This document shows, piece after piece, positions 53,192 to 63,576 of a stretch of DNA of 64,000 nt. The DNA is taken from assembly GCA_949130485.1 (NCBI GenBank), contig OX422205.1, positions 2,524,415-2,588,414 of the forward strand. Direction: 5' to 3'. Each line of letters starts with the position of its first letter. Position 1 is the first letter of the stretch. The notes below the pieces were generated by a model. The model saw only the letters and a program-made list of their open reading frames with translations, was not told the DNA's origin and did not search any database. This DNA comes from Agelas oroides. Its lineage: Eukaryota; Porifera; Demospongiae; Agelasida; Agelasidae. The translations under genes were made by a program, and so were the position numbers.

Positions 53192-54438
53192 ATGGATTCG
53201 GTGAAGATTCGATTGGTTTTTCGGCCGCGACAGGGGAAGAAGGCACTGAACGTCTGGCGTTTCAACCCAGTTGAAACAGAAAATGTGACACTCGAGGGCA
53301 TGGAGGAGGAAATACTGCCCTTATTTCTGGACATACAGGCTCGCGGACTCGGGTTGCAGTTCAAATATCGAGACTCCTCTGCTGGTATAATGCATGCAAT
53401 GCACTCCACCTTGTTCCGACATGCTTGGTAGCCATAATTATATACTTTTTAAGGTGTCAGTGTACTACCGTATAGCAGGAAACGTTTGAGGAACAAAACT
53501 TTCGCGAATTGGCGGAAAATAAGATTTTTGCGCAGAAATCTTTCGCGGATTGCTCGCTGGTATCGCCGCCAAAAGACACCACACCCCCAAATTTCGCAGA
53601 GAAAACTTTCGCGAATAGCTACAAAACCTCGAAATTCTCGAAAGTTTTCTCCCTCGAAAGTTTTCCGCTATACGGTATCTACAGGCAGCACTGAATCTTT
53701 CACGGAAGAGGAAGATATAGAATTTCGGATTATCATAGTGGAAGAGAGAGTGAAGCGACTCTGTGAAGATAATGCCCAGTCTCCATCATCAATGAAGGCA
53801 GCAAAACGTCTAAGATCTGCTGCTCAGAAACAGCTCCAATCTGCCCCAAAGGACCTGTGTGCTATCTTAGAGAAGGCTGTGAAGGAGGATGGTGTGCTAG
53901 AACAGTTCCTGTATATTTCCGACAGTGAAGGAGTGATCAAGTGCCGTTGTTGTGGTGAACTGCTCAGGGGAACATCAGAACTCAGGAGGGTATCACTCCC
54001 ATAGACTTTATAGTCAAAGCTGCGACCGCGGGTCAAACTTTGACCGGCTCTCTTCGGCAGTTTGACCGTTGACCACGCTAATTTTTAGCCATTGACTTTT
54101 GACCACTCAGATATTTTGCCCTTTGACTATTGACTGCACCGATCCTTCAAGTAGTGGTTACAAAACGCTGGTGAGGGATCAGCACACTCACTCTGAGTTG
54201 CATGCTGGACTGAAGACCTCTCTACTGTATCAAAAGACTATGGCTGCTGTGAAGGAGTGTTGTTCTTTGGAAGAATTTATCAAAGGGATCAAGTTCTATG
54301 GGGGAGTTCTCAGGCATACATGCCATGATGGATGTCCGCCTGTCTCGTGAGCCAAGCGATAGGAATGCCGTGCTAGTCTCGCGCCGAGGTACGATCATAG
54401 GACAGCTAGATTTCGAAACAGCATTGGACCGCTGATGG
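53192..54438 (+). CDS. HIRAN-like protein gene, three or more exons, MITE in intron 1
   Basis: Exon 1 (ATG 53192 to 53384, donor GTATAA): MDSVKIRLVFRPRQGKKALN, VWRFNPVETENVTLEGMEEE, ILPLFLDIQARGLGLQFKYR, an N-terminal module that looks ubiquitin- or PB1-like. Exon 2 (53685-53989): STESFTEEEDIEFRIIIVEE, then KDLCAILEKAVKEDGVLEQF and IKCRCCGELLRG (CxCC, possible zinc site). Later pieces (54150-54310) read TLVRDQHTHSELHAGLKTSL and EEFIKGIKFYGGV, and 54328-54438 reads DVRLSREPSDRNAVLVSRRG, TIIGQLDFETALDR, a short HIRAN-type core. A 208-bp TA-flanked MITE fills most of intron 1, and TTTGACC-rich sequence interrupts 54000-54110. Whether all pieces form one transcript is inference. Confidence 0.45.
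53468..53675. mobile_element. TA-flanked pogo/mariner-type MITE
   Basis: Ends CCGTATAGCAGGAAACG and, inverted, CGAAAGTTTTCCGCTATACGG, with further internal similarity (AACTTTCGCGAATT / AAATTTCGAGAATT type) over about 45 bp, flanked by TA at 53466-53467 and 53676-53677. Contains several CGCGAA motifs. Non-coding. Confidence 0.75.
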
Positions 54439-54951
54439 ACATGAATATTCCTTCATTCGTTATAAAAGCGAAGTCATACATGTCATAGCACTCTATAGCT
54501 CTTAGGTCATGTAGTTATTTACATAGTAAAAATTAATGCAAATTCTTCATGCTGATGCTTACTTAGGACCTGCATTTCTGGTGAGACCTTTCACTACATC
54601 CTGGGACCTGGAACTATCGCTTTCGAGCAACAGATGTCCTCATCTCACTCTGCAGTCTACCACAGGATCACCAAAGGTTAATTGATCACATGGAAAAGAC
54701 GAACGTCAAATATGAGGTATGACTGTATATGGCTCATTCTTGTATTATAAATGATCACCCCTATGCTTTCTTGATCATTTAGGTATACAGCGAATGGTAC
54801 CAGAAGTGAACTAAATATTTGTGCCATGTATATGTATTGTTATACGTATTATTTCAAGAGATATATATTATAATTATGCCAATTTTTCATGGAGTGGTGT
54901 GATATGACAGTCAAGTGGGGGGTCATTTAAAATGTTCTGATTAAATTCTTT
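54439..54951. other. Non-coding; one possible exon trace at 54570-54715
   Basis: HPGTWNYRFRATDVLISLCS, LPQDHQRLIDHMEKTNVKYE reads open from about 54585 to 54715 and could be a further exon of the preceding gene; family unknown. Confidence 0.3.
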
Positions 54952-55413
54952 TTAACAGGAGCTCTTTAATTGGCTCTCTCTCAGCCCTTCTCTCCGAGAA
55001 GCTGGCCTCATGACTTGCTGTTGCTGCCGGTCGAAGTCTTGTATCTTTTCATCTGGGATGTTACTCAGTAATTCCCTGGTATTCTCTGCATCTGCATACC
55101 CTCTCCACTTTACAAGGAATTCATATTGCTGCCTCTGGGGGTGAAAATGTTTCTGCAGAACTCTCTCCACTATGAAGGGTTCGTCGTTGGTAGATTCAAT
55201 ACTCAGATCAGCAGTTCTTGTGGTGGCATCAGTATCCAAAAGCATCCTGGATTCGATGTCAACATCTGGATGAAATGGGGTATACCCACTGAGGGCGTCT
55301 ATACTGGAGTGCTTGAAGTACATGTAGTGCATGCAACAAGGCATAAAACTGGTATTTTTCAACAGCGCGTACCTTGCAAACGCTTGCAGATAGCCCATAG
55401 CAACACATAGCAA
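54952..55413 (-). pseudogene. Ty3/gypsy integrase C-terminal chromodomain fragment
   Basis: Minus strand: SSIDALSGYTPF (end of integrase region), then EPFIVERVLQKHFHPQRQQY, EFLVKWRGYADAENTRELLS, NIPDEKIQDF: a chromodomain with the aromatic positions Y..W..Y and the ENT motif (ENTR where ENTW is usual), as in chromoviral Ty3/gypsy integrases where it targets insertion to chromatin. Only the C-terminal end of the element is present, in one open frame; no LTR seen. Confidence 0.8.
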
Positions 55414-55631
55414 TTTGTCAATATTTCACTCTGGTCTATAATTAGAGCACTTTTCCAGTACAATTTGACCATGTGCACTGTTGCTAGGGTCTGCTGACCC
55501 CAGACCTGGGATCTTATTGGTCAATATGCAATGACATCACTCATATTTCTAATTAACGCACACCCACACGATTGTAAATAACTCGATTCTTTCGCACCTC
55601 TCCATGTCTCAACTCATTTTCTTCATTCTGA
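55414..55631. other. Possible 5' flank of the DDE transposon
   Basis: Non-coding. No inverted repeat to 57341-57700 was recognised by eye. Confidence 0.3.
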
Positions 55632-57340
55632 TTGTACTGTTTTACAAAGAAGATGCCCAAGGTTAGGAAGCAGAAGGTTCACCTTAATCATGCACGCCAA
55701 CAACGAGTGGAAAAGCGACAGAAAACACGAGAAACAGAGTCCCAGAATCCTGTTGTCATTGAACAACCTGAAGAAGATCTACCCAGCACCTCTGGGGTTG
55801 GCTCTCATGTGCAGGAAAGTGGAAGCTCTTCTGAATCAGACTCCAGCTTTGATCCAGATGAAGCCCTTTTGAAAGATCCAAATGCAATGATTGAAGAATT
55901 TGCTGCCGACTGGGTTGCTTCCCTTCCCAGGATGATCTTTACGCTTGCTCTCTCTCTCCTTCTGTTTCACATATTGCAGCAATTCATATATCCAGCCTCT
56001 GAAATTATTGGCAGGGTCTTGAATAAGAATTACAAGACCGTTCAAAAGTGGCGAGTGGGTTTTATACACAATGAAGGAGAGGTTCCGGAGTTTGTTCGTG
56101 GCAAGTACAACAGGATGCAGGCTATCTCAAACAATGAAGACCTAACTGAGCAAGCCAAACTTTATGTTCAAGAAAATTCGTTCAAGAAGGGTATGCCAAA
56201 CATGACCATTAGATCATTTTGTTTTTGGGTAAACGACGAACTTCTGCCGAACAGCACTCTTGAGCCTGGAGCACCTCGTAAGATCTCCGTTGAGGTAGCA
56301 AGACAGTGGCTGCACACCATGGGGTTTAAGGTGAAGCGTGTCACCAAAGGCATCTATGTTGATGGCCACGAGAGGGCTGATGTCGTTGAGGCTCGTGGTG
56401 AATTTCTCAAAACCATGACCTCCCTTGGATTTCTGAACAGAAACAACACTCCGAACGAAGAGGTTGCTCAACTTCTACCGACAGTCACCCTTTCGCCTGA
56501 AGAGAGGGACACCATTTTTTGGTTCCACGATGAAAGCAGTTACAATGCCAACGATGATCAAGTGACTATGTGGAAGGATGACACCATGCAAGTGATGCGG
56601 CCAAAGGGGAGAGGAGCAGGACTGATGGTGTCAGATTTTATTGAAGAGAGGGATGGGTACCTATCAATCCCAGACGCTTTGTACGAGACCGTAAAGCAGC
56701 TGACCCATCAGTTCCACAGTCTGTTAGAGTTGTCTTCGAGTATGGCAAGAATCGTGATGGTTATTGGAACAATGAGCTCTTTGTGGAGCAGATGGAAATG
56801 GCGGTGAAGGTTGCCGAGGCCAAGTATCCACCTCGTGCATTTAAGCACGTTTGGATTTTTGACCATTCATGTGGACACACTGCATTTGCACCAGATGCTC
56901 TCGTAGCATCAAGACTAAATCGCAAGCCAGGAGGCAAGCAGCCAGTCATGCATGACACTGTTTGGGCTGGCAAACCCCAAAAGCTGGTGTTGGATGACGG
57001 CACGCCGAAAGGAGCAGCCATGATTTTGGAGGAAAGGGGGATCTATACAAAGACGCTGAAATTGGAAGACCTCATAGTGATCCTCAGCCAGCATGACGAT
57101 TTCAAAAATGAGAAGAATTCACTGGAAACTATGCTCACTGGCAAAGGACACACTGCTGTATTCCTTCCCAAGTTTCACTGTGAGCTAAACGGGATTGAGC
57201 GGGTATGGGGTCACAGCAAACGTCTCACATGTGCATACTGCAACTACACTATTGGATCATTGCGCGAGACTGTGCCATGGTCACTCGATTCCATTCCAGT
57301 TGAGACCATCAGGAACTATATCCAGAAGTCTAGAGTATAA
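55632..57340 (+). pseudogene. Large DDE transposase, nearly intact (single frameshift)
   Basis: Two open blocks, 55632-56807 and 56783-57340, are one gene with a one-base loss near 56698. The N-terminus (start probably ATG 55650, MPKVRKQKVHLNHARQQRVE) is basic then acidic/Ser-rich; a helical domain follows (NMTIRSFCFWVNDELLPNST). Catalytic core: FWFHDESSYNANDDQVTMWK (Asp at 56529-56531), FDHSCGHTAFAPDALVASRL (Asp at 56861-56863) and FHCELNGIERVWGHSKR (Glu at 57197-57199). This DDE family of large proteins is found in fungi and invertebrates and looks distantly IS630/Tc1-like; its formal superfamily is uncertain to me. Long, well-preserved frames suggest recent activity. Confidence 0.75.
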
Positions 57341-58412
57341 TATTATATGTTTGCTTATCTGGGTGGGGATACACCAGGGACAGAGATGGAAATGACTGTA
57401 AAGAAGTTTACCAAGGAATATAAGTCCCATAGACGTATTGGGGACAATGACTGATAAAAAGTAATATAAAGTGATGTTTAAAAACATCTCTCTATTGTTT
57501 TGTTCTATGTTGTGTCTACTTCATCTGGAAGATTTTTGGTTTTCTTCACAATTACACTTTATATTCAGAATCAATTTTAATAAATGCATGTCTGAACGAT
57601 GGAAAATTTTTTATAAAATATATTATTATAGGAAAAATTAAAATCTCTCTATTAGATGTTTGCTGCCCATGTCTAGTTACAGTAAAAAAAGTTTGGTAGG
57701 CATAGGTCCTTTACCCTTGGAGGAGAATGCAAAAATGTAAAAAATCATCAATCAGGTGTGGTTGTTTGTGGTTGCTTGTGGTTTATCACTATGGTAACGA
57801 GATTTTATCCACGAGTCTGTTAACTATTCCCGAACATATATCTCATTTGAAATTGAAATTGGACATTCTCACACGAAGGTATAACCATTATAGTGTATGT
57901 ATATCAATACCAGCTTTATGCCCTGTTGCACTGTAAATACTTCCACTGTCTGCACATTCAACATGTGGTGTAATGTCCACTAACAATATCTTGGTTGCTT
58001 TTGACAGGCTTGTGCGGCCAGCTGATACGTACTCGTACACATTCATCCAAACTTGCATGTTCGAATTGGTACTCAAACTGGTTCGGCAGTACTTCCACAG
58101 ATGAGACATATATATATAACATGGCCCACAAGAAAGCGCTTGGCACAGCGTACTGCTTTGTTCGCAGGGTGAATAGCCCAGTACTGATACTCGCGAAGAT
58201 CATGGTCAGTTGGCAGCTTTGCATCACAAACAATCTCTCCAACAGCGAAGCGCCTGCTTGTCCTTGGATGGCTTCTCTTCGTGTGGTTGCAGTAGTTGAA
58301 CCACATTTGTACTGGTAGGCACAAGAGGACTACTTATGCAGTTTGCAGGGTACCGGTCGGTCCCTGCAGGAATGGAATCTGTTGGGTCCAGAGGACAGGG
58401 AGACCTATGAGA
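57341..58412. other. No confident gene
   Basis: Frames at 57958-58318 are open on both strands, without recognised domains. The region immediately after the transposase (57341-57700) is AT-rich and probably its 3' end. Confidence 0.3.
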
Positions 58413-58584
58413 CTGCAACTCAGGCTGTGTGCCGGGCTGCGTGCCAGGCTGCGTGCCAGGCTGCGTGCCAGGCTGTGCGCCGGGCTGTGTGCCGGGCTGT
58501 GTGCCGGGCTGTGCGCCGGGCTGTGTGCCAGGCTGTGTACCGGGCTGTGTGCTGGGTTGTGTGCCGGGCTGTGTGCTGGGCTGA
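58413..58584. repeat. 12-bp minisatellite (TGTGCCGGGCTG)n
   Basis: About 14 units of TGTGCCGGGCTG with C/T and G/A variants. Encodes CAGL or TQPG repeats, explaining open frames on both strands. Confidence 0.95.
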
Positions 58585-58748
58585 GTGCAGAGCAATCGGA
58601 ACCAGGCGGTGAGCCACAGTTGATCCGACAGAGTGGCCGTTACCCTCTCAGGAGTCCACCGTTTTAAAAGTAGCTACCCTTTCTATTTTATCAGTTCTGT
58701 ACTATTCATCTGTTGAGTTGCTTCCAAATATATTTGCTAAACACTACA

Positions 58749-58766
58749 TGGTGTCAGAAGTGGGAT
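58749..58766 (+). promoter_or_regulatory. Retroelement primer binding site (tRNA-Leu type)
   Basis: TGGTGTCAGAAGTGGGAT is complementary to the 3' end of a tRNA ending ATCCCACTTCTGACA-CCA, which is how the animal tRNA-Leu(CAA) acceptor end reads. It begins right after CA, as expected at the LTR boundary. Confidence 0.75.
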
Positions 58767-58770
58767 AGAG

Positions 58771-59757
58771 ATGGCCAGTCAACCTCCTGACCCTTTCAAC
58801 TTTCGGAGCCCCGACAAGTGGCCGAAGTGGAAGCGCCGCTTCGAGCAGTTCCAAAGCGCTTCAGGACTCAACAAAGGAAACGAGTAATGTTAAGTGAGCA
58901 GCACGCTGCTCTACTATTTGGGAGAGAAGGCTGACGACATCCTGACTTACACAAATATCACCGAGGAGGACCGCAAAAAGTACGGTGAGGTGATGGCGAA
59001 GTTTGACGGATTTTTTAAAGTCAGACGGAATGTGATATTGGAAAGAGCATTGTTCAACCGTCGATGCTAGCGTGAAGGGGAGTCAGGCAAACAGTACATC
59101 ACGGCATTACACAGCCTGGTTGAGACCTGTGAATGCGGCAACCTACGCGATGAGATGCTGTGAGACAGAATAGTTGTCAGCATACAAGATGCGGGTCTAT
59201 CAGAACGTCTGCAACTAGACCCTGACCTGACACTGGAAAAGGCTAAGAAAGCTGTGAGGCAGAAGGAAGCAGTGAAGGAGCAACAATTGCAGTTGCGGAC
59301 CGAGGGTCTGGGGACGAAAAAAGACCCCATTGTTCTCAATGAAGTGAAGCACGCGCAAACGAAGAAAGGAGCTGCACGACCCCCTACGACGAGGGGAAGC
59401 CAGGGAACCACAAAACCACAGTACAAATGATGTGGTCACGAGTGCCACCCAGCTGAGAAGTGCCCAGCCAAGAATGCCACCTGTTACAAGTGCAACAGAA
59501 AAGGTCACTTTAGCTCTCAGTGCTTCTCTACTACTTTGGAGAGAAGGCTGATGGCATCCTGACTTCCACAAATATCACCGAGGAGGACCGCAAAAAGTAC
59601 GGCGAGGTGATGGCAAAGTTTGATGGATTTTTTAAAGTCAGACAAAATGTGATATTGGAAAGAGCATGGTTCAACCATCGATGCCAGCATGAAGGGGAGT
59701 CAGCCAAACAGTACCTCACTCATTGTGAACGATATCCACAGGAGATTTCCTTGAGTG
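58771..59757 (+). pseudogene. Ty3/gypsy gag with internally duplicated segment
   Basis: From ATG 58771: FNFRSPDKWPKWKRRFEQFQ and the capsid-like stretch TNITEEDRKKYGEVMAKFDG, with in-frame stops, followed by a basic linker and a zinc knuckle C-x2-C-x4-H-x4-C (59482-59523). Directly after the knuckle, about 190 bp of the capsid region (58910-59100) is repeated (59525-59716, offset about 616). The protease that should follow is missing. Not functional. Confidence 0.8.
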
Positions 59758-59789
59758 TTTGAAGGATTGGGTCAGTTCAGGGAGCAGTG

Positions 59790-60965
59790 AGATAAAACAG
59801 AAGCCAGGTGCACTATACTCACTCTTCTCACCTCGTCACATACCTCTACCATTGAGGACAAAGTTTGCAGAGGAACTTTCTCGCATGAAGACATTGGGGG
59901 TTATCTTGAAAGTGGACCAGCTGACCCCATGGTGCACAGGCATGGTGGTTGCCCAAAAAAGGGTGGTCGCCCAAAAAAGGCCGGTTCCATTTGCATTTGT
60001 GTGGACCTGAAGCCACTCAACAAGAGTGTGTTGAGGGACATTCATCCCCTTCCCAAAGGTTACGAGATTCTCGCACAACTCATTGGAGTCAAAATGTTCA
60101 GCAAACTTGATGCCAATAGTGGCTTTTGAGTACCCCCACTACAGTACCAGAGCTGTGCAGATTCATGGGCATGGTGAACCAGCTAGGTAAATTCACCCCT
60201 AACCAAGTCTAATTCACTCAGCCATTGAGGAAACTTCTCTGCAAGGATAATGCATGGCTGTGGGGACGTGATCAGGATGAGGCCTTTCCGCGGGTGAAGG
60301 CAGTACTCAGCAAGCCAACGACATTATTGCTCTACAACCCCAAAGCACCAACAAAAGTTTCAGCAGCTGCATCATCCTTTTTGGCCTTGGGGCAGTACTG
60401 CTACAAAAAGTCGAGGCAATGTATGCATCACGCTCAATGACCAAGATGGAGTGTCGGTATGCCCAAATTGAAAAAGAGGCTCTCGCCATCACCTGGGCAT
60501 GCGAAAAGTTCTCAGATTACATCCTGGGAAAAACTATCACCATCGAGACTGACCACAAGCCTCTAGTGCCTCTCTTGGGGGCAAAGCGTCAGGACAGCTT
60601 ACCCCCTCGGGTCCTTAGTCTCAGACTAGACAGGTTTAATTACTCCATCAACCACATCCCAGGCAAACAGCTGTACACTGCAGACACACTTTCCCGTGCC
60701 CCCTCTTCTTCAACAGAGAATGATCCCAACCTTGAGGAGTTAGCTGAACTACTCATGGAAACTCACATCAGCCTCCCTCCAGCCAACAAGGACGGACTAG
60801 AGACATACTGCAGTGCCCAGAATGCCGAATCAACTTGCTCCCTTCTCAAACGGTACTGCCGGAAAGGCTGGCCAGAAAGGGACTCTATAGACCAAGTGGT
60901 CAATCCTTACTGGGAGGTATGAGGAGACCTCATAATTAGTGGTTGTGTGGTGGTGGTATACCGTA
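59790..60965 (+). pseudogene. Ty3/gypsy pol relic: RT N-terminus fused to RNase H
   Basis: RT fingers: PLPLRTKFAEELSRMKTLGV, PWCTGMVVAQK, then in another frame CVDLKPLNKSVLRDIHPLPK and MFSKLDANSGF (motif A). The frame then drops straight into GMVNQLGKFTPN and LRKLLCKDNAWLW, so RT motifs B and C (the YxDD box) are deleted. RNase H is well preserved at 60419-60700: YAQIEKEALAITWACEKFSD, ETDHKPLVPLL, LRLDRFNYSINHIPGK. It decays after NPYWEV (60916). Confidence 0.85.
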
Positions 60966-61380
60966 GATCGGGAAAATTTTGCTGTTAAAATAATTTTGAA
61001 GTTAAGACCAACCGTGAAACTTTAACATGTGAAAAAAAACACAACTTATGTGGCGATGATCAATGAAATATGTGCACGGAAGTCCACACCCCCTAGCGAT
61101 ACCTAGTACATCATAGAAAAATTGTACGTGGGATGCACACACAGCTTCAAAGAGGATTGCCGTGGAGAATGTGTGTATTCTCAACTTCATAGAGTACCGC
61201 CATGTGGAGGATGTGCTGCTTTGCGGAGTACAGACTTGTGTATTCTCAACTTTGCGGAGAGCTGGCCACGTTGCTTTGTGGAGGATGCCGCAAATTTTTG
61301 TGCACTTTGCGCATTGTAATTGTGCACTTTGTGGTCATAAATCAGCATGCAAGCTTACATTTCTGTGGGTACATGCGTGT
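60966..61380. repeat. Degenerate ~65-bp tandem repeat and pogo-type end
   Basis: TGTGTATTCTCAACTT starts units at about 61170 and 61238. TACCGTAGATCGGGAAAATT at 60958-60977 resembles the terminal repeat of the pogo element at 21.8-23.6 kb, but no partner end is visible. No gene. Confidence 0.5.
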
Positions 61381-61678
61381 TAGTCTCATTCCCAGGCCTT
61401 CCCACTGTCCAGTTTTTGATCGCTTGCAGTATGCAAAGACGGAGGGGGAAGGCATGATCCATTTCATCATATGAATGACGTTTTGTCTACCTAGGTAGAC
61501 AGAGGGGAGGAGGGATCCCCGATCGGAAAAAAAAAATGAGCTTGAAGCCTTATCTTGTAGTTTCTGCCCCAAGCACTTGAGTTTCGAACGTTCACGAAGT
61601 GAAAAACATACCGCTTCCGTTTTTGGTTACTGCAAGCGATCGAAAACTGGACGGTGGGAAGGACTGGTAACAAGGCTA
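61381..61678. mobile_element. MITE with 51-bp inverted ends (palindromic repeat family)
   Basis: TAGTCTCATTCCCAGGCCTT ..CCAGTTTTTGATCGCTTGCA (61381-61429) is inverted as TGCAAGCGATCGAAAACTGG.. AGGACTGGTAACAAGGCTA (61630-61678). About 298 bp, non-coding. One arm of a related copy is at 2004-2064. Confidence 0.8.
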
Positions 61679-62791
61679 GGTATGTGTGACTCTTTGCGCG
61701 TGACTCCCCATGAAATACATGCGTACTTTTGCATAGTTGCAGGGCAAGTTTTACACTGTCAGGTTATACTGACAATTTACATTACATGTATATTCACAGT
61801 GGTTCCTTTTCTCACACCCTATCACAATTTTAAACCCTTAAAACCCCAATTTTTTTTTACTTGAGACTAGTTTTAGCATATACGTGCCTTTAACGCACTG
61901 TATCTCCATTTCTGTCCAACTTCCAAGCTCTGACTCCAAAACTGAACCCAACTCCACTTCCAGCCTTAATAAGCAGACTCGTGACCTTAACCATGCCCAC
62001 TCATTAACGGGCATGTAATAGTCAGCACTCTTGGTTGTCAGACACCCGCTCAAAGCCCAAGCAGCCTTCCCTGCCAGAAAGAACCCCCTACCAGGTGAGA
62101 GTAACGTTTTCTAAGCCTGTCCATGCAGCCAGGGCAAGAATTGGTGCTTTTACAGCCAAGCCTAGCAGTGTAAAAGGGTTTAAAGGGTTTTAAGAGACAA
62201 TTTTCTTTTATAGCCAAGCCTAGCAGCCACCACGTGCATGTCACCCTGCGGGTGATCCCACCTACCTCCCCCTGTCCCACCCTTTCTGCTAACGCAGAAC
62301 CAGCATGCAAGCACGCAGAGATTATCTTTGCGCAGTGCACAGTATGATGTAACCAAAAGTGCACTATAGGGTTTAAAGGAGACAATTTTCTTTCAAGATT
62401 TAAAAAGCATATTTCATAAAACACACCCATTGCAACTATCCCGCTATCTTAACGAAATGGTAGAAAACCACGCTAAATTAGAATCCTTTCCATAAATTAG
62501 AGAGAAGATATTCACTAAATGCTCTCTCTAGGACAAAACATTCATTCTTGTATTACGCACTTTAGTGACAAAATCGTGTATGGTGTATACTAAATTCTTC
62601 CTACATATGGCATACTACCGTAAGCCATGATAGGGACAAAATAGTATAGGGGTATCTATATCCACTTTTAACTTGTACTTCCCTTTTGTTTTATTTCTGG
62701 ACTTCTTCTGACAGTAAAGGGACCTTAGAAGGGCATGCTAGTCTCCTGAGGAAGCAAAAACGTGTCAGCAGGTGCACAAAACTCTATCAAT
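61679..62791. other. No gene; short local duplication
   Basis: Non-coding. ACAGCCAAGCCTAGCAG at about 62152 and ATAGCCAAGCCTAGCAG at about 62212, plus GGGTTTAAAG/GGAGACAATTTTCTTT phrases repeated at 62175-62205 and 62370-62395. Confidence 0.45.
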
Positions 62792-63576
62792 AGACCATTC
62801 CCATTAAGACACAATGGAATGCAGTATACGTGACGTCACGCATGGGGTGCCTCGGAAGGCCTTCTGGGGCGATTCTCCATTGTTATTATATGGGAACATG
62901 GCCTACGTTCAGACGGCTGCTGCTTCGTGTACAGGGGAAATACCGAACTCCGTCCGACTTTGTTTGACACTGGACAGAGTGGTCGGCTACCACCAGGTAC
63001 AGGAGGGATTACTATCGGCGAGCAGAACTGTAGAGCTAGTTAAAACGTCTAAAATGTACATTTATACGTGCTACTTACTAGTCACTACCTAGCTTAACTT
63101 CGAGTATCTACATGTAGTTACCAGATAGCTTTTTCTCGAGTACATAGCTTACTCGCATGCTTTCGCGGGTGTAAGGTATGCTACGTAGCCCAACACTGGA
63201 TGACAGACACTTTGGGTTGGTGCACACCGCTGTAAGTTATACTCGACCAGAACTTACGGTGTTAGTAGACACTTAGTAGCCACCACAAACCGTTGGGTGC
63301 ACACAAGACACGTTCATCTAACAGCTCCACGGCGGTGTCGAAAAAAGTCGCACTGAGTTCGAACTACCACTGTTGAAAAGGCCGATGCTGGAACTCTAGG
63401 TCGGCGTCTAGGCAGCTTGGGATTCCCCTGTGCGCGAAGGCAGCAGCCGTCTGAACGTAGGCTACGTTCCCGTATATAGCAATGGAGAATTCACCCCAGC
63501 AAGCCTTCCGAGGCACCCCAGACGTGACGTCACGTATTCCCACACATATTTTGATGTTAGTGGGAAAGGTCTATTC
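62792..63576. mobile_element. MITE with about 150-bp inverted ends containing TACGTGACGTCACG
   Basis: The left arm (62792-62940: AATAGACC.., TACGTGACGTCACG, GGGGTGCCTCGGAAGGC, CCTACGTTCAGACGGCTGCT) is mirrored by the right arm (63432-63576). The interior of roughly 480 bp has no gene; the open frame 62814-63092 is an artefact of the arm. No target duplication recognised. Confidence 0.8.

Larger units (their letters stand above)
58600..60965 (+). mobile_element. Degenerate Ty3/gypsy LTR retrotransposon, 3'-truncated
   Basis: The 5' LTR end is inferred at 58748 (..CTACA) because a primer binding site follows at 58749-58766. Gag, a partial RT and RNase H follow in order. Protease, RT catalytic motif, integrase and 3' LTR are absent. 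The LTR start could not be located. It carries many stops and frameshifts. Confidence 0.8.

Noticed and set aside
58224..58667. TQPG-repeat and CAGL-repeat proteins
   Set aside because: Generated by the 12-bp minisatellite; flanks lack recognised domains.
62814..63092. 92-codon ORF
   Set aside because: Lies largely in the inverted arm of the MITE; same sequence inverted at the other end.
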